Shown here piece by piece: positions 48,421-59,041 of a stretch of 64,000 bases of DNA. The DNA lies in the NCBI RefSeq assembly GCF_900103345.1, contig NZ_LT629702.1, positions 5,130,501 through 5,194,500 of the forward strand. Direction: 5' to 3'. This stretch comes from Pseudomonas azotoformans. GTDB lineage: Bacteria > Pseudomonadota > Gammaproteobacteria > Pseudomonadales > Pseudomonadaceae. How positions within the stretch are numbered: the stretch's first letter is position 1; each line of letters starts with the position of its first letter. Made by a program: the position numbers and the translations under genes. Below the pieces are notes generated by a model. The model had not been told where the DNA came from. It did no database searches and was given only the letters and a program-made list of their open reading frames with translations.

Positions 48421-50337
48421 TCAGACCTTGAAGCGGCCCACCAGGGTTTGCAGGTAGATGCCCAGGCGCGCCAGTTCGGCACTGGACGTTGCGGTTTCTT
48501 CGCTGGCGGCGGAGGTCTGCTCCGATACATCCCGCACGTTCAGCACGCTGCGGTTGATCTCTTCGGCCACTGCGCTTTGCTGCTCGGCGGCGGTGGCGAT
48601 CTGGGAATTCATCGCCTGGATGGTCGAGACCGTGCGCGTGATACTCGCCAGGGCGCTGCCGGCGCGACGGGTCAACTCGACGCTGCTGTCGGTGAGGCCA
48701 CGGCTGTTGTCCATGATGGTCGCGACCTGCTGGGTACCGTTTTGCAGGCCGACGATCAGCTCTTCGATCTCTTCGGTGGACTTCTGGGTGCGCTGGGCCA
48801 GGCTGCGCACCTCATCCGCCACCACGGCGAAACCTCGCCCGGCTTCCCCGGCACGTGCGGCCTCAATCGCGGCGTTGAGGGCCAGCAGGTTGGTTTGCTG
48901 GGCAACGGACTTGATCACATCAAGCACGCTGCCGATCTTGTCGCTTTCGCGCTTCAGGTCGCCCATGGCGACGGTAGAATTACCCACTTCGGTGGCCAGG
49001 CGTTCGATCTGGGCGATGGCTTCGCCCACCACCTTGTCACCCTCGCGGGCCTGTTGATCGGCGGCCACGGCGGCCTCAGAGGCTTCCTCGGCGTTGCGCG
49101 CGACTTCCTGCACGGTAGCCGCCATCTCGTTCATGGCGGTGGCCACCTGGTCGGTCTCGACCTTCTGGCTGTTGACGCCGGCGCTGGTTTGTTCGGTCAC
49201 GGCCGACAGCTGCTCGGCGGCGCTGGCGATCTGGGTGACGCCGTCGCTGATCCCGCCGATCAGCTCACGCAAGCCGACGGTCATGCTTTGCATGGCGCGT
49301 TGCAACTGGCCCAGTTCATCCTGGCGCACGGACGTGAGGTTGTGGCTCAGGTCGCCGGAGGCTACGCGTTCTGCCACCTGCAGCGTCTGGTTCAGCGGAA
49401 TGATGATCTGGCGGGTGATGGCCCAGGCGGCCACCAGGCCGAAGATCAGCGCCAGCACGGTCGCCAGCAGCAACAGTTGTTTGGCCCGCGCGGCGTCGGC
49501 GTCACGTACCACGGTTTGCGAGGTGGTGAGTTTTTCGCTGTGGCTCTGCAGGATGTCACCCTGGGCGCTCATGATTTTCAGCGCGTCGGCGGCGGCCGTC
49601 TGGGAGTCGCGGTACTGGCTGACGGCGGCGCGGTAGGCTTGCAGTGAAGTGCTGGCCTCTTGCAGGTTGGCCTGGTACTGCGCAGGCAGTTGGCCCTCCA
49701 GCGCGGTGATTTTCTTCACGGCGTTGTCAATCGCGTCGAGGGCCGGCTGTTCCGCCTCGACCTTGGCGCTGTAGGTGTAGCCGCGCACCTGGAAGCGTGC
49801 CTGCTGGATCAGTTTGCTCAGGTCGACCACGCTGTTGAACTGCGTGACACTGTCGCCTTGCAGCAGGGACTTTTCCACCTCACTGACCTTGGCCACGGCG
49901 TTGTCGGCCGTGTCGCCCAGCTTGCTGCGCGCACCTTCACGCTTGAGCCCGGCCTGGACCATGGCGCCGAAGGCTTTTTTGTATTGGTTCAAGGCGTCCT
50001 GTTGCTGTTCCACCAGGGCCTTGTCGTCGGGTTGCTCGATCAGGTCGGCGGCGGTCTTGAGGCCGCTGTCCAGTTTGGCGATCAGGCCGTTGACCGCGTC
50101 CGTACCTTGTTCGCCGCGACGCATTTCGAAGTCCAGGCGCGCCAGGCGCAAGTCCTTGGTCAGCCCGTTGAGGCTGGAGATATAGCCCAGCTTGTCACCG
50201 CGACTGGTGACATCCCCCAGGCCGGTCCAACCGGTGAAGGTGATCATCAACGTGAGCAGCAATACCAGGCCGAAGCCCACGCCGAGTTTGGTTTTGACGC
50301 TGACATTCCCCAGCTTTTCGGCTAACCAACGATACAT
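48421..50337 (-). CDS. Methyl-accepting chemotaxis protein with bimodular helical sensor (McpK/McpS-like)
   Basis: A 638-residue chemoreceptor with TM1 (about 14-37), a periplasmic all-helical sensor of about 250 residues, TM2 near 290-312, HAMP and a signalling domain. Length and helical pattern match the HBM (helical bimodular) class, whose members McpS of P. putida and McpK of P. aeruginosa sense TCA-cycle acids. It occupies the same place as mcpK (between an amino-acid ABC ATPase and rsmE-tat), so alpha-ketoglutarate or a related acid is a reasonable guess. Ligand not proven. Confidence 0.9.
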   Translation of the reverse strand: MYRWLAEKLGNVSVKTKLGVGFGLVLLLTLMITFTGWTGLGDVTSRGDKLGYISSLNGLTKDLRLARLDFEMRRGEQGTDAVNGLIAKLDSGLKTAADLIEQPDDKALVEQQQDALNQYKKAFGAMVQAGLKREGARSKLGDTADNAVAKVSEVEKSLLQGDSVTQFNSVVDLSKLIQQARFQVRGYTYSAKVEAEQPALDAIDNAVKKITALEGQLPAQYQANLQEASTSLQAYRAAVSQYRDSQTAAADALKIMSAQGDILQSHSEKLTTSQTVVRDADAARAKQLLLLATVLALIFGLVAAWAITRQIIIPLNQTLQVAERVASGDLSHNLTSVRQDELGQLQRAMQSMTVGLRELIGGISDGVTQIASAAEQLSAVTEQTSAGVNSQKVETDQVATAMNEMAATVQEVARNAEEASEAAVAADQQAREGDKVVGEAIAQIERLATEVGNSTVAMGDLKRESDKIGSVLDVIKSVAQQTNLLALNAAIEAARAGEAGRGFAVVADEVRSLAQRTQKSTEEIEELIVGLQNGTQQVATIMDNSRGLTDSSVELTRRAGSALASITRTVSTIQAMNSQIATAAEQQSAVAEEINRSVLNVRDVSEQTSAASEETATSSAELARLGIYLQTLVGRFKV

Positions 50338-50422
50338 GCTGCGAACTCCCCTGGAACAAGGCTTGGACTTATTCAAAGGTTATCGGCCAGCACGCGCAAT
50401 TCTGTAGCGAAGCTGTACCCAG

Positions 50423-50508
50423 GTGGGAGGGGCTTGCCCCCGATTGCAGTGGGTCAGCTACAGATAAGCTGGATGACACACCGCTATCGGGGGCAAGCCC
50501 CCTCCCAC
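50423..50508. repeat. REP doublet, GGGGGCTTGCCCCC family
   Basis: Palindromic pair GTGGGAGGGGCTTGCCCCCG / CGGGGGCAAGCCCCCTCCCAC with the family spacer (ATTGCAGTGGGTCAG). The left arm has lost one G. It sits just past the rsmE stop. Confidence 0.85.
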
Positions 50509-50525
50509 AGGGTTGCTTCGGTAGG

Positions 50526-51233
50526 TTAGAAGAGTCGGGCGAGCAGGGCGGTGACGGCGGTTTCGACGCGCAGGATGCGGGCGCCCAGTTGCACCGGCTG
50601 CAAACCGGCCTTGGCCAGCAGGTCCACTTCGTAGGGAATCCAGCCACCTTCCGGGCCGATGGCCAGGGTCACCGGCTCATCCAACCCGCGGGGGCAGGCT
50701 GGGTAGTCGCCAGGATGACCGACCAGGCCCAGGGTGCCTTCAGTCATCGCCGGCAGGCGGTCCTCGACGAACGGCTTGAAGCGCTTCTCGATAATGATCT
50801 CGGGCAGCACCGTATCCCGCGCCTGTTCCAGACCGAGGATCAGTTGCTCGCGAATCGCCTCGGGTTCCAGGAACGGCGTTTGCCAGAAGCTCTTTTCCAC
50901 CCGGTAGCTGTTGACCAGCACCACCTTGGGCACGCCCATGGCCGCCACGGTCTGCAACACCCGGCGCAGCATCTTCGGGCGCGGCAGGGCCAGCAGTAGG
51001 GTCAGCGGCAGTTTGGCCGGCGGCGGCTGGTCGAAGCTCACGTGCAGCTCGGCTTCAGCGGCCTCCAGGCGCAGCAGTTGGGCATTGCCCATCAAGCCGC
51101 CGATGCGGCCGACGCGCAGGCTGTCGCCTACGGCGGCGCGGTGGACTTCCTGCATGTGCACCAGGCGTCGATCACGCAACACCACGCGGTCGACCGCGAT
51201 GAAATCGGCCTCCTCCAGCAGCAGCAGGTTCAC
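50526..51233 (-). CDS. rsmE: 16S rRNA m3U1498 methyltransferase
   Basis: A SPOUT-class methyltransferase for U1498 in the ribosomal decoding centre. It is 235 residues: an N-terminal PUA-like domain (1-70) and a C-terminal trefoil-knot domain with [16 protein letters not shown] and [15 protein letters not shown]. It overlaps the tatC stop by four bases and is the last gene of a tatABC-rsmE unit. Confidence 0.95.
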   Translation of the reverse strand: MNLLLLEEADFIAVDRVVLRDRRLVHMQEVHRAAVGDSLRVGRIGGLMGNAQLLRLEAAEAELHVSFDQPPPAKLPLTLLLALPRPKMLRRVLQTVAAMGVPKVVLVNSYRVEKSFWQTPFLEPEAIREQLILGLEQARDTVLPEIIIEKRFKPFVEDRLPAMTEGTLGLVGHPGDYPACPRGLDEPVTLAIGPEGGWIPYEVDLLAKAGLQPVQLGARILRVETAVTALLARLF

Positions 51234-52018
51234 GGCTGGGTCGCTGGCGGCTGGTCGTCGTCGCGCTGGTCATCCGGGTGTTCGCCGCGCTTGCTGATCA
51301 GGCTGCTGAACAGGATGCCGATCTCGAACAGCATCCACATCGGCACGGCCAGCAGGGTCTGGGAGAAAATGTCCGGCGGCGTGAGGATCATGCCGACCAC
51401 GAAGCAGCCGATGATCACGTAGGGGCGGATCTTCTTCAGGTACGCCACGTTGACCACGCCGATCCATACCAGCAGCACCACGGCCACCGGGATTTCGAAG
51501 GCCACGCCAAAGGCGAAGAACAGCGTCATCACGAAGTCGAGGTAGCTGGTGATGTCGGTCATCATTTCCACGCCGGCCGGGGTGGCGGCGGCGAAGAACT
51601 TGAAGATCAGCGGGAACACCAGGAAGTAGGCGAACGCCATGCCGGTGTAGAACAGCAGGATGCTCGACACCAGCAGCGGCACGGCGATACGCTTTTCGTG
51701 CTTGTACAGGCCCGGTGCGATGAAACCCCAGATCTGGTGCAGGATCACCGGGATCGCCAGGAACAGCGAGACCATCATGGTCAGCTTCAGCGGCGTGAGG
51801 AACGGCGACGACACGTCGGTGGCGATCATCGTCGCGCCGGCCGGCAGGTACTGGCGCAGCGGCGTGGAGACGAAGGTGTAGATCTGCTGGGTAAAGGCAA
51901 ACAGCCCGGCAAAGATGATGAAGATGGCCGCTACGCACCGCAGCAGGCGGGTACGCAACTCGGTGAGGTGCGAGACCAGCGGCATGTGCTGGTCGTTTTC
52001 CGGTTTATCAGCGCTCAT
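51230..52018 (-). CDS. tatC: Sec-independent translocase subunit TatC
   Basis: The twin-arginine signal receptor of the Tat system. It is 262 residues with six membrane helices. The conserved N-terminal segment [12 protein letters not shown] and the first periplasmic loop with SPFLTPLK are present. It is coupled to tatB upstream and rsmE downstream by four-base overlaps. Confidence 0.96.
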   Translation of the reverse strand: MSADKPENDQHMPLVSHLTELRTRLLRCVAAIFIIFAGLFAFTQQIYTFVSTPLRQYLPAGATMIATDVSSPFLTPLKLTMMVSLFLAIPVILHQIWGFIAPGLYKHEKRIAVPLLVSSILLFYTGMAFAYFLVFPLIFKFFAAATPAGVEMMTDITSYLDFVMTLFFAFGVAFEIPVAVVLLVWIGVVNVAYLKKIRPYVIIGCFVVGMILTPPDIFSQTLLAVPMWMLFEIGILFSSLISKRGEHPDDQRDDDQPPATQP

Positions 52019-52419
52019 GGGGCTCGCGGCGGCAATGTAGGGTCATGGGGCGCGGGCGACGCGGCAGGCGTCGGCGCAGGCTCGGTTGGCGCGGTCGGTG
52101 CCACGGGGGCGGCTTCAACGGTGGGCGCGATGCTGTTTTCAACCGCAGGCTCCACCGGTTTGGCTGGCTCCTGCACGGGCGACAGAATCTTGCGGGCTTC
52201 CTGCTCCAACGAGAGGATGTGCTCGTTGTGCAGTTGCCGGCGGATCTCGTCGGCGCCGATTTCCCGTTCAACTTCCTGTTTGATGGCGTTGAAACTGCGT
52301 TTCAGGCGCCCGATCCACAGGCCGGCCGTGCGCGCGGCACCGGGCAGGCGTTCCGGCCCCAATACCAGCAGGGCCACGAGGCCGACGAGCAGCAGTTCAG
52401 AGAAGCTGATACCAAACAT
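52015..52419 (-). CDS. tatB: Sec-independent translocase subunit TatB
   Basis: A 134-residue TatB. N-terminal membrane helix ([21 protein letters not shown]) and Gly-Pro hinge are followed by an amphipathic helix and a long Pro/Ala/Glu-rich tail. The F-G-I-S-F-S-E-L start is characteristic of TatB. Ten bases after tatA. Confidence 0.95.
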   Translation of the reverse strand: MFGISFSELLLVGLVALLVLGPERLPGAARTAGLWIGRLKRSFNAIKQEVEREIGADEIRRQLHNEHILSLEQEARKILSPVQEPAKPVEPAVENSIAPTVEAAPVAPTAPTEPAPTPAASPAPHDPTLPPRAP

Positions 52420-52429
52420 TAGTCAGTGC

Positions 52430-52708
52430 TCACGAGTCTTTGCGGGTCGGCTCTTCGACTTTCTCAGCCTGCACGTCGAAGGTGCGACGCTCGGTGATCG
52501 GCTGGGTGGCCTGCGGGTGCACAGGCTGCGCCGGAGGCACGGGGTTGACGGCAGGGTCGGCCGGCTTTTCGTCGTCGTTCATGGCTTTACGGAAGCCCTT
52601 GATCGACTCGCCCACGTCGGTGCCCAGGTTCTTGAGTTTCTTGGTGCCGAATACCAGTACCACCACCACCAGAATGACGATCCAGTGTTTCCAGTCAAAA
52701 ATGCCCAT
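52430..52708 (-). CDS. tatA: Sec-independent translocase subunit TatA
   Basis: The pore-forming subunit, 92 residues. One N-terminal membrane helix ([16 protein letters not shown]) leads into the conserved [20 protein letters not shown] amphipathic helix and a polar tail. It lies 26 bases after hisE and is probably in the same transcript. Confidence 0.95.
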   Translation of the reverse strand: MGIFDWKHWIVILVVVVLVFGTKKLKNLGTDVGESIKGFRKAMNDDEKPADPAVNPVPPAQPVHPQATQPITERRTFDVQAEKVEEPTRKDS

Positions 52709-52734
52709 GCTGCGTATCCTCTAGTCTTGGTTAT

Positions 52735-53067
52735 TCAGGCGGACGGGCGCGAGGCCTTCTCGGCGTGCCCGGACAAGCCGAAGCGACGGTCCAGTTCATC
52801 CAGCACAGCCTGTGGGTGCTGCCCCAGTTGGGCGAGCATGACCAGGCTATGGAACCACAAGTCGGCGGTCTCGTAGATGACATCGCTGTAATCGCCGCTG
52901 AGCTGCGCGTCCTTGGCGGCGATGATGGTCTCGATGGACTCTTCGCCGAGTTTTTCCAGAATCTTGTTCAGGCCCTTGTGGTACAGGCTGGCGACATAGG
53001 AGCTGTCGGCGTCCGCGCCTTTGCGGTCTTCCAGCACCTGGGCCACGCGGTTCAGGGTATCGCTCAT
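52735..53067 (-). CDS. hisE: Phosphoribosyl-ATP pyrophosphatase
   Basis: Second step of histidine synthesis: hydrolyses phosphoribosyl-ATP to PR-AMP. It is 110 residues, the separate (not hisI-fused) form. MazG-like helical fold with the metal-binding [11 protein letters not shown] and YETADLWFH segments. It starts two bases after the hisI stop; a longer reading to 53289 overlaps hisI in another frame and was rejected. Confidence 0.95.
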   Translation of the reverse strand: MSDTLNRVAQVLEDRKGADADSSYVASLYHKGLNKILEKLGEESIETIIAAKDAQLSGDYSDVIYETADLWFHSLVMLAQLGQHPQAVLDELDRRFGLSGHAEKASRPSA

Positions 53068-53069
53068 GT

Positions 53070-53462
53070 CTAGTGTCCTGCCGAGTAGATGGCGTGCGGG
53101 TCTTTGAGCACCGGTTCTACAACTTTCCATTCGCCGTTCTCGAACACGCGATAGAAGCAGCTGTGACGGCCGGTGTGGCAGGCGATGTCGCCGATCTGCT
53201 CGACCATCAGGATCACCACGTCGGCGTCGCAGTCGATGCGCATCTCGTGCAGGGTCTGCACGTGCCCGGACTCTTCGCCCTTGCGCCACAGTTTGCCACG
53301 CGAGCGTGACCAGTAGATGGCGCGCTGCTCAGTGGCGGTGAGGCTCAGGGCCTCGCGGTTCATCCAGGCCATCATCAATACGCGCCCGGTCTTGTAGTCC
53401 TGGGCAATGGCCGGCACCAGGCCGTCACTGTCCCACTTGATCTCGTCCAGCCAGTCTTTCAT
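53070..53462 (-). CDS. hisI: Phosphoribosyl-AMP cyclohydrolase
   Basis: Third step of histidine synthesis: opens the adenine ring of PR-AMP. It is 130 residues starting at [11 protein letters not shown]. Zn and Mg ligands appear in [12 protein letters not shown] and the cysteine segment [12 protein letters not shown]. It is paired with hisE. Confidence 0.95.
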   Translation of the reverse strand: MKDWLDEIKWDSDGLVPAIAQDYKTGRVLMMAWMNREALSLTATEQRAIYWSRSRGKLWRKGEESGHVQTLHEMRIDCDADVVILMVEQIGDIACHTGRHSCFYRVFENGEWKVVEPVLKDPHAIYSAGH

Positions 53463-53503
53463 GTTCGGCTCCGGCAATTTGCGACAGTGTATAACCGGAT
53501 TGG

Positions 53504-55108
53504 CTATCGACGCACGATCAGATAAACGCCCACGGCGATCATGATGCCGGCCGGCCAGTGGCCCAGTTGGTTCAGCGGGCCACCGATGGCCAGCATCACG
53601 CCGCCGACCAGGTGCGCGGCGCCCAGCAGGCGCAGGAACCAGTCGTCCTTGCGCTTGTGCCACGGCGGCGCCGGGTCCTTGGCGTGGGGCTGGGACATGC
53701 GCTCCAACAGGTCGCGGGTCATGTTGGCCAGGTGCGGCAGTTGTTCCATCTGGCTGTGCAGGTTGCCCAGCACGGTTTTCGGGCTCATCCGCTCGCGCAT
53801 CCAGCGTTCGAGGAACGGTTGCGCGGTGTTCCACAGGTCGAGGTCCGGGTACAGCTGGCGGCCCAGGCCTTCGATGTTCAGCAGGGTTTTTTGCAGCAGT
53901 ACCAGCTGCGGCTGCACTTCCATATTGAAGCGCCGCGCAGTCTGGAACAGGCGCATCAGTACCTGACCGAAGGAAATATCTTTTAACGGTTTTTCGAAGA
54001 TCGGCTCGCACACCGTGCGGATCGCCGCTTCGAATTCATTGAGCTTGGTTTCCGCCGGTACCCAACCTGAGTCGATGTGCAATTGCGCCACGCGGCGGTA
54101 GTCGCGCTTGAAGAAGGCGAACAGGTTGCGCGCCAGGTAATCCTGGTCTTCCGGGGTGAGGCTGCCGACGATACCGCAGTCGATCGCGATGTACTGCGGG
54201 CTCCACGGGTTGACGGTGCTGACGAAGATATTGCCCGGGTGCATGTCGGCGTGAAAGAAACTGTCGCGGAACACCTGGGTGAAGAAGATCTCTACGCCGC
54301 GCTCGGCGAGCATCTTCATGTCGGTGCGCTGGTCGGCCAGGGTGGCGAGGTCGGTGACCTGCACGCCGTAGATGCGCTCCATCACCAGCACTTTGGGGCG
54401 GCACCAGTCCCAATACACTTGCGGCACGTACAGCAGCGGCGAGCCTTCGAAGTTGCGCTTGAGCTGGCTGGCGTTGGCCGCTTCACGCAGCAGGTCGAGT
54501 TCGTCGTAGATGGTTTTTTCGTAGTCGGCGACCACGTCCACCGGGTGCAGCAGGCGTGCATCGGCGCTGAAACGTTCGGCAGCGCGGGCGAGGATGAACA
54601 GCCACGCCAGGTCTTGGCCGATGATCGGCTTGAGGCCTGGGCGGATCACTTTCACCACCACTTCTTCGCCGGTCTTGAGCTGCGCCGCGTGCACCTGAGC
54701 GACCGAGGCCGAGGCCAGCGGGTCGACGTCGAAGCGGCTGAACACGTCGCTGATCTTCTGGCCCAGTTGTTCTTCGATGAGCTTCATCGATTGCTGGGAG
54801 TCGAACGGTGGCACGCGGTCCTGCAACAGCATCAGCTCGTCGGCGATGTCCTCGGGCAGCAGGTCGCGGCGGGTCGAGAGGATCTGCCCGAACTTGATGA
54901 AGATCGGCCCCAGGTCCTGCAACGCCAGGCGCAGGCGCGCGCCACGGCTGAGCTCCAGCTGTTTGCGCGGGAACCAGCGCCACGGCAGCACATAGCGCAC
55001 GGCAAGCAGGAACCACGGCAGCGGCAGGGCGAACAGCAGGTCATCGAGGCGGTAGCGGATTACGACGCGCTGGATACGAAACAAACGGCGGACGGCGAGC
55101 AGCTTCAT
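53504..55108 (-). CDS. ubiB: Ubiquinone biosynthesis kinase-like protein UbiB
   Basis: Atypical kinase/ATPase of the ADCK family needed for coenzyme Q synthesis. It is 534 residues with the family KxGQ-type motif ([16 protein letters not shown]), [16 protein letters not shown] and AIDCGIVG segments, and two hydrophobic C-terminal helices anchoring it to the membrane. Coupled to ubiJ by a four-base overlap; part of the ubiE-ubiJ-ubiB unit. Confidence 0.95.
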   Translation of the reverse strand: MKLLAVRRLFRIQRVVIRYRLDDLLFALPLPWFLLAVRYVLPWRWFPRKQLELSRGARLRLALQDLGPIFIKFGQILSTRRDLLPEDIADELMLLQDRVPPFDSQQSMKLIEEQLGQKISDVFSRFDVDPLASASVAQVHAAQLKTGEEVVVKVIRPGLKPIIGQDLAWLFILARAAERFSADARLLHPVDVVADYEKTIYDELDLLREAANASQLKRNFEGSPLLYVPQVYWDWCRPKVLVMERIYGVQVTDLATLADQRTDMKMLAERGVEIFFTQVFRDSFFHADMHPGNIFVSTVNPWSPQYIAIDCGIVGSLTPEDQDYLARNLFAFFKRDYRRVAQLHIDSGWVPAETKLNEFEAAIRTVCEPIFEKPLKDISFGQVLMRLFQTARRFNMEVQPQLVLLQKTLLNIEGLGRQLYPDLDLWNTAQPFLERWMRERMSPKTVLGNLHSQMEQLPHLANMTRDLLERMSQPHAKDPAPPWHKRKDDWFLRLLGAAHLVGGVMLAIGGPLNQLGHWPAGIMIAVGVYLIVRR

Positions 55109-55728
55109 GCGTTATCGCTTGGATCAAGGGAACGGCTCAGGCGCTCGAAGCGCGCCTCGAGGCGTTCCAGGTCGATTTTGGCCTTGTCGAGTTCACGAAA
55201 GCGCGCTTGCGCTTCCCGCTCTCCGACCAGGGTGCGCGATTCTTCGCTCAGGTATTCGGCGAGGTTCTGGTTGAGGCTGGCGAACCCTTGCTGGTACCAG
55301 CGCGAACGGCTGCGCAGGTGCCCGCTGATCAACTGGGTGGCGACGGGGCCGATCCAGCGCGACAGTTCGTATTCCCAGTCCAGTTCCAGGTCCTGCAGGA
55401 TGGCGGCGAGGTCCATCAGCACCGAGCTGTCGCCTTCCAGCTCCACTTCGGCGCTGTGCAAAATGGCGGTCTTGTTGCGGCTCAGGGCCAGGTGCAACAG
55501 GCTCGATGCCGGTGCCCGCAGGGTGCAGTCGGCTTCGGCGGCCCATTGGGTCGCGAGCATCAGGCCTTCATCGCTGGGCAGGATGAACAGCTGCAAGGCG
55601 GGGCTGCGGCAGTCGACGGCAATCACTTTGCCGCTGAGGTGCGCAAGCCGCGCCAGGGCGGTGCTGTCCAGGCGCAGCACACGGTTGAGGCCGTGTTCAA
55701 CGCTGGCGAGAAGGCCGGCGAGCAACAT
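55105..55728 (-). CDS. ubiJ: Ubiquinone biosynthesis accessory factor UbiJ
   Basis: A 207-residue SCP2-domain protein that binds ubiquinone intermediates in the soluble Ubi complex. SCP2 fold spans about 15-115; a helical C-terminus ([15 protein letters not shown]) may be a coiled coil. Its ATG shares a base with the ubiE stop (TGATG), and its stop overlaps ubiB. Confidence 0.9.
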   Translation of the reverse strand: MLLAGLLASVEHGLNRVLRLDSTALARLAHLSGKVIAVDCRSPALQLFILPSDEGLMLATQWAAEADCTLRAPASSLLHLALSRNKTAILHSAEVELEGDSSVLMDLAAILQDLELDWEYELSRWIGPVATQLISGHLRSRSRWYQQGFASLNQNLAEYLSEESRTLVGEREAQARFRELDKAKIDLERLEARFERLSRSLDPSDNA

Positions 55729-56498
55729 CAGGGCTTGATGCCACGGTGCAGGGCGACGATGCCCGAGGTCATATTGTGGTAGGTCACGCGGTCGAAACCG
55801 GCCTCTACCATCATCGACTTCAGGGTTTCCTGGTCGGGGTGCATGCGGATCGATTCGGCCAAGTAGCGATAGCTCTCGGCGTCATTGGTGATCAGCTTGC
55901 CCATCAACGGCATGAAGGCGAACGAGTAGGTGTCGTAGACCTTGGACATCAGCGCGTTGGTCGGCTTGGAGAATTCCAGCACCAACAGGCGGCCACCCGG
56001 CTTGAGTACGCGCAGCATCGAGCGGATCGCGTCTTCCTTGTGGGTCACGTTACGCAGGCCAAAGGCGATGGTCACGCAATCGAAATGGTTGTCCGGGAAC
56101 GGCAGCTTCTCGGCATCCGCCTGGACGAACTCGATATTGCCGGCCACGCCTTTGTCCAGCAGGCGGTCGCGACCGACCTTGAGCATCGAACCATTGATGT
56201 CTGCCAGCACGACCTGGCCGGTAGGACCGACGAGCTTGGAGAACTTGGCTGCCAGGTCGCCTGTGCCGCCGGCGATGTCCAGCACACGGTTACCGGTGCG
56301 CACGCCCGACAACTCGATGGTGAAGCGCTTCCACAGGCGGTGCATGCCGCCCGACAGCACGTCATTCATCAGGTCGTACTTGGCCGCGACGGAGTGGAAC
56401 ACCTCGGCGACTTTTTCCGCCTTTTGGCTTTCCGGGACGTTCTTGAAGCCGAAGTGAGTGGTGGGTTCGGCATCGCTGCCTTTGCGCTGATCAGTCAT
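55728..56498 (-). CDS. ubiE: Ubiquinone/menaquinone C-methyltransferase
   Basis: SAM-dependent C-methylation of demethylated quinone intermediates. It is 256 residues starting at MTDQRKGS; upstream extension is leader. The UbiE signatures [17 protein letters not shown] and [17 protein letters not shown] are present, as is the SAM loop [11 protein letters not shown]. First gene of the ubiE-ubiJ-ubiB unit, divergent from the small PHA-system gene. Confidence 0.96.
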   Translation of the reverse strand: MTDQRKGSDAEPTTHFGFKNVPESQKAEKVAEVFHSVAAKYDLMNDVLSGGMHRLWKRFTIELSGVRTGNRVLDIAGGTGDLAAKFSKLVGPTGQVVLADINGSMLKVGRDRLLDKGVAGNIEFVQADAEKLPFPDNHFDCVTIAFGLRNVTHKEDAIRSMLRVLKPGGRLLVLEFSKPTNALMSKVYDTYSFAFMPLMGKLITNDAESYRYLAESIRMHPDQETLKSMMVEAGFDRVTYHNMTSGIVALHRGIKP

Positions 56499-56642
56499 AT
56501 CGCTGTCACCAAAAGAGAATGCGGGACATGATAATCCCCAAGGCCTGCTTTGTCTTGGCAAGGCTGAAGGTAAGATGGGCGGTCAGCGAGACCTTTTGCC
56601 GCATCGAAGGTATCCAAGTCCCTATAAAGAGGAGTCATTGCA

Positions 56643-56918
56643 ATGGCCCGTATAACTGTTGAGCGTGCACATTCCCTGGGTAAAGAGGGCGCGCGGGCAA
56701 AGGCCGACAAGTTGGCGCACAAACTCAAGGAGCAATACGGCCTGGAGCCGTCGTGGTCCGGCGATACCTTGAACCTCAAGCGTTCGGGGGTTAAAGGCAC
56801 GGTGTTAGTCGCCGATGATTCGCTGCGTATTGATGTGGAGCTGGGTCTGTTGATGTCAGCCATGAGTGGCACCATCAAGTCTGAAATCGAAAAGGCGTTG
56901 GACAAGGCGTTGGCGTGA
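56643..56918 (+). CDS. PHA-system small protein (PF09650-type)
   Basis: A 91-residue protein beginning MARITVERAHSLGKEGA and ending in a helical SEIEKALDKAL stretch. It matches the polyhydroxyalkanoic acid system family, found beside phasin genes in pseudomonads, with no defined role. It has GAGGAG upstream and precedes phaI by about 105 bases. Confidence 0.8.
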   Translation: MARITVERAHSLGKEGARAKADKLAHKLKEQYGLEPSWSGDTLNLKRSGVKGTVLVADDSLRIDVELGLLMSAMSGTIKSEIEKALDKALA

Positions 56919-57023
56919 TCCCATTGTTCTTAGGGTGCCGATTCTAATTTTCCCGCCTACTTTGTGCCCAAGCCCTCAACTCCTGTGGGCCGTTCCTCCC
57001 CCCTATTCTGCGTGAGGTGCACC

Positions 57024-57446
57024 ATGGCCAAAGTTATCCTGAAGAAAAAAATCGACGCCCAGACCACCACCCTGAGTGAGGTTAAGTCCTACGCCCGCAA
57101 GATTTGGTTGGCGGGTCTTGGTGCTTACGCCAAGGTCGGAAGCGAGGGCGGCGAGTACTTCAAAGCGCTGGTTAAAACGGGTCAACATGTTGAAAGCAAA
57201 GGCAAAAAAGTTGCAGTTGAACAACTTGAAGCCGCCAACAGTCAGATTGACCAAGTAAAGAGTAATGTCTCCACGGTCAAAGGTCTGGTAGAAGTTCAGC
57301 TGGATAAAGTTGAAAAAGCTTTTGATACTCGCGTTGCCAGTGCCTTGAATCGAATCGGCATTGCGTCTAAACATGACGTTGAGACACTCTCTGCTAAGCT
57401 CGAAGAGCTGACGACATTGCTAGAACGTGTCGCGCGTAAACACTAA
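57024..57446 (+). CDS. phaI: Phasin PhaI
   Basis: A 140-residue granule-associated phasin for medium-chain polyhydroxyalkanoate. The N-terminal amphipathic segment KSYARKIWLAGLGAYAKV is shared with PhaF; the rest is helical with a C-terminal coiled-coil leucine pattern. Start MAKVILKKK; an in-frame extension upstream was rejected. phaF follows by 12 bases. Confidence 0.93.
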   Translation: MAKVILKKKIDAQTTTLSEVKSYARKIWLAGLGAYAKVGSEGGEYFKALVKTGQHVESKGKKVAVEQLEAANSQIDQVKSNVSTVKGLVEVQLDKVEKAFDTRVASALNRIGIASKHDVETLSAKLEELTTLLERVARKH

Positions 57447-57458
57447 GGAGACATCGGG

Positions 57459-58421
57459 ATGGCTGTTAAAAAGACTACTCAGAAAGAAGGCAGCTCGTGG
57501 GTCGGGGAAGTTGAAAAATATTCCCGTAAGATCTGGCTTGCTGGTTTAGGCGTGTACTCGAAGGTTAGCAGTGACGGCGGCAAATACTTCGAGACTTTGG
57601 TCAAGGACGGCGAGAAGGCCGAGAAGTTGACCAAAACCACGGTTGGAAAAAAAGTTGAAGCGGCCAAGGCAACTGCCGGCTCCGCCAAATCCAGCATTGC
57701 TGACACTTGGGAGAAGTTGGAACAGACTTTCGACAAGCGTCTCGCCAGTGCTGTTTCGCGACTGGGCGTGCCGAGCAAAGCTGAACTGAAAACGCTGCAC
57801 AGCAAGGTCGATACCCTGACCAAGCAAATTGAAAAGCTGACGGGCGCTAAAGTGGCTCCCGTGAAAGCGGCCGCTGCAAAACCGGCTGCCAAGCCGGCGG
57901 CTAAAACTGCTGCGGCCAAACCCGCTGCGAAACCTGCGGCCAAGCCTCTGGTAAAAGCCGCCGCCAAGCCGGCGGCAAAACCTGCGGCTAAAGCTGCTGC
58001 CAAGCCAGCCGCCAAGCCAGCCGCCAAGACCGCAGCCGCAAAACCGGCCGCCAAGCCTGCCGCTAAACCAGTGGCCGCCAAGGCTGCTGCCAAGCCGGCC
58101 GCTAAACCTGCTGCAAAACCAGCGGCCAAAGCCGCGGCAAAACCGGCTGCCAAACCAGCCGCTAAAACCGCAGCCGCCAAGCCTGCTGCTGCGAAACCTG
58201 CCGCCAAGCCAGCCGCTGCAAAACCAGCAGTCAAACCCGCTGCCAAGCCTGCGGCCAAACCCGCCGCCGCGAAGAAGCCTGCGGTTGCGAAAAAACCAGC
58301 CGCAGTGAAGCCTGCGACAGCGCCAGTCGCCTCGACAGCCAACTCGGTGTCCGCGCCAACGCCAGCACCTGCTACCCCGACTGCAACGCCGGCAACACCG
58401 ACGCCATCCAGTCAGTCCTGA
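57459..58421 (+). CDS. phaF: Phasin PhaF with histone H1-like tail
   Basis: A 320-residue phasin and nucleoid-associated protein. Residues 1-130 form the granule-binding phasin domain (KYSRKIWLAGLGVYSKV and a leucine-rich coil). From about 135 to 285 comes a Lys-Ala-Pro tail of imperfect KPAA/AAKPAAK units that binds DNA and helps divide granules between daughter cells. The last 35 residues are Ala/Pro/Thr-rich. It ends before a terminator shared with the convergent fimbrial operon. Confidence 0.95.
   Translation: MAVKKTTQKEGSSWVGEVEKYSRKIWLAGLGVYSKVSSDGGKYFETLVKDGEKAEKLTKTTVGKKVEAAKATAGSAKSSIADTWEKLEQTFDKRLASAVSRLGVPSKAELKTLHSKVDTLTKQIEKLTGAKVAPVKAAAAKPAAKPAAKTAAAKPAAKPAAKPLVKAAAKPAAKPAAKAAAKPAAKPAAKTAAAKPAAKPAAKPVAAKAAAKPAAKPAAKPAAKAAAKPAAKPAAKTAAAKPAAAKPAAKPAAAKPAVKPAAKPAAKPAAAKKPAVAKKPAAVKPATAPVASTANSVSAPTPAPATPTATPATPTPSSQS
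57868..58310 (+). repeat. In-gene repeats coding the PhaF KPAA tail
   Basis: Imperfect tandem units of 9-15 bases (AARCCNGCNGCC types) code the Lys-Pro-Ala-Ala tail. Synonymous codon differences between units show they are old repeats rather than a recent simple-sequence expansion. Repeat number may differ among strains. Confidence 0.85.
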
Positions 58422-58436
58422 TTTTCCGGGACACAC

Positions 58437-58472
58437 AAAAATGCCCGGCCTGTGAAGGTCGGGCGTTTTTTT
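58437..58472. terminator. Hairpin terminator between phaF and fimbrial operon
   Basis: Stem GCCCGGCC / GGTCGGGC with loop TGTGAA, flanked by AAAAAT on the left and a run of seven T residues on the right. It can terminate phaIF and, less strongly, the convergent fimbrial transcript. Confidence 0.85.
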
Positions 58473-58489
58473 GCCTGGGTCTCAGAGCG

Positions 58490-59023
58490 TCAGTTGTAGG
58501 TGATCGACACGGTCACGTTGGTGACCAGCGTGCCTTGGGTGACATCCGCAGCGGTGTGGCTGACAGCGTAGTAGCCCGACAGTGGCAGCACGGCTTTCCG
58601 GTTGCTGGTTGGCACCGTACGGGTACGTTGGGCGGGGGTGCCGTTGGCCGGGATGGTCACCGCGGAAGGTGTGCGATGGACCAGCCATAAGCCTGTGCCC
58701 TTGGATGTGCCTGTGTTGGCAAACAGTCCGGCGTTTCCGCCCGAAGGGGTACCCGTAAATAGAAAATACACGTTGCGGATATCGGACTCACAGTCGGCAG
58801 TAACGTCAAACTGACGCTCGCCGGCGTAGGTGATGTTGTCAAAGTCTGAAATCTTGATGGTCGGCAATACGATGCTGCGGCTCACATCACCAGCCGCCAG
58901 ATTGCACGTACCCGCATTGACCTGGCCGGTGAATCTCAGTGTTCCGGTGGTCGCGGCCTGCACCGCATGGGTGGCCAGGCTTGCAGTGATTGCCAGCAGG
59001 AGAGGCAGGGTTTGGATCTTCAT
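58490..59023 (-). CDS. Fimbrial subunit (type 1-like pilin)
   Basis: A 177-residue exported pilin. Signal peptide 1-23 (HAVQA), then the usual donor-strand start TTGTLRFTGQVNAGTC, a Cys pair (C40 and the one in TADCES), and the chaperone-recognised end VSITYN. The length is that of a major or minor pilin. Last gene of the chaperone-usher operon, 18 bases after the second adhesin. It is distantly like the pilin domains of the two adhesins. Confidence 0.87.
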   Translation of the reverse strand: MKIQTLPLLLAITASLATHAVQAATTGTLRFTGQVNAGTCNLAAGDVSRSIVLPTIKISDFDNITYAGERQFDVTADCESDIRNVYFLFTGTPSGGNAGLFANTGTSKGTGLWLVHRTPSAVTIPANGTPAQRTRTVPTSNRKAVLPLSGYYAVSHTAADVTQGTLVTNVTVSITYN

Positions 59024-59041
59024 CAGGAGGTCCTTTGGGGG

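Noticed and set aside
53070..54011. Long extension upstream of hisI to 54011
   Set aside because: It overlaps the certain ubiB gene in another frame and has an Arg/Pro/Ala-rich shadow translation; [11 protein letters not shown] is the normal HisI start.
57868..58310. Regular repeats in phaF considered as a CRISPR-like or satellite array
   Set aside because: They are codon-phased KPAA units within the PhaF reading frame, with no unique spacers.
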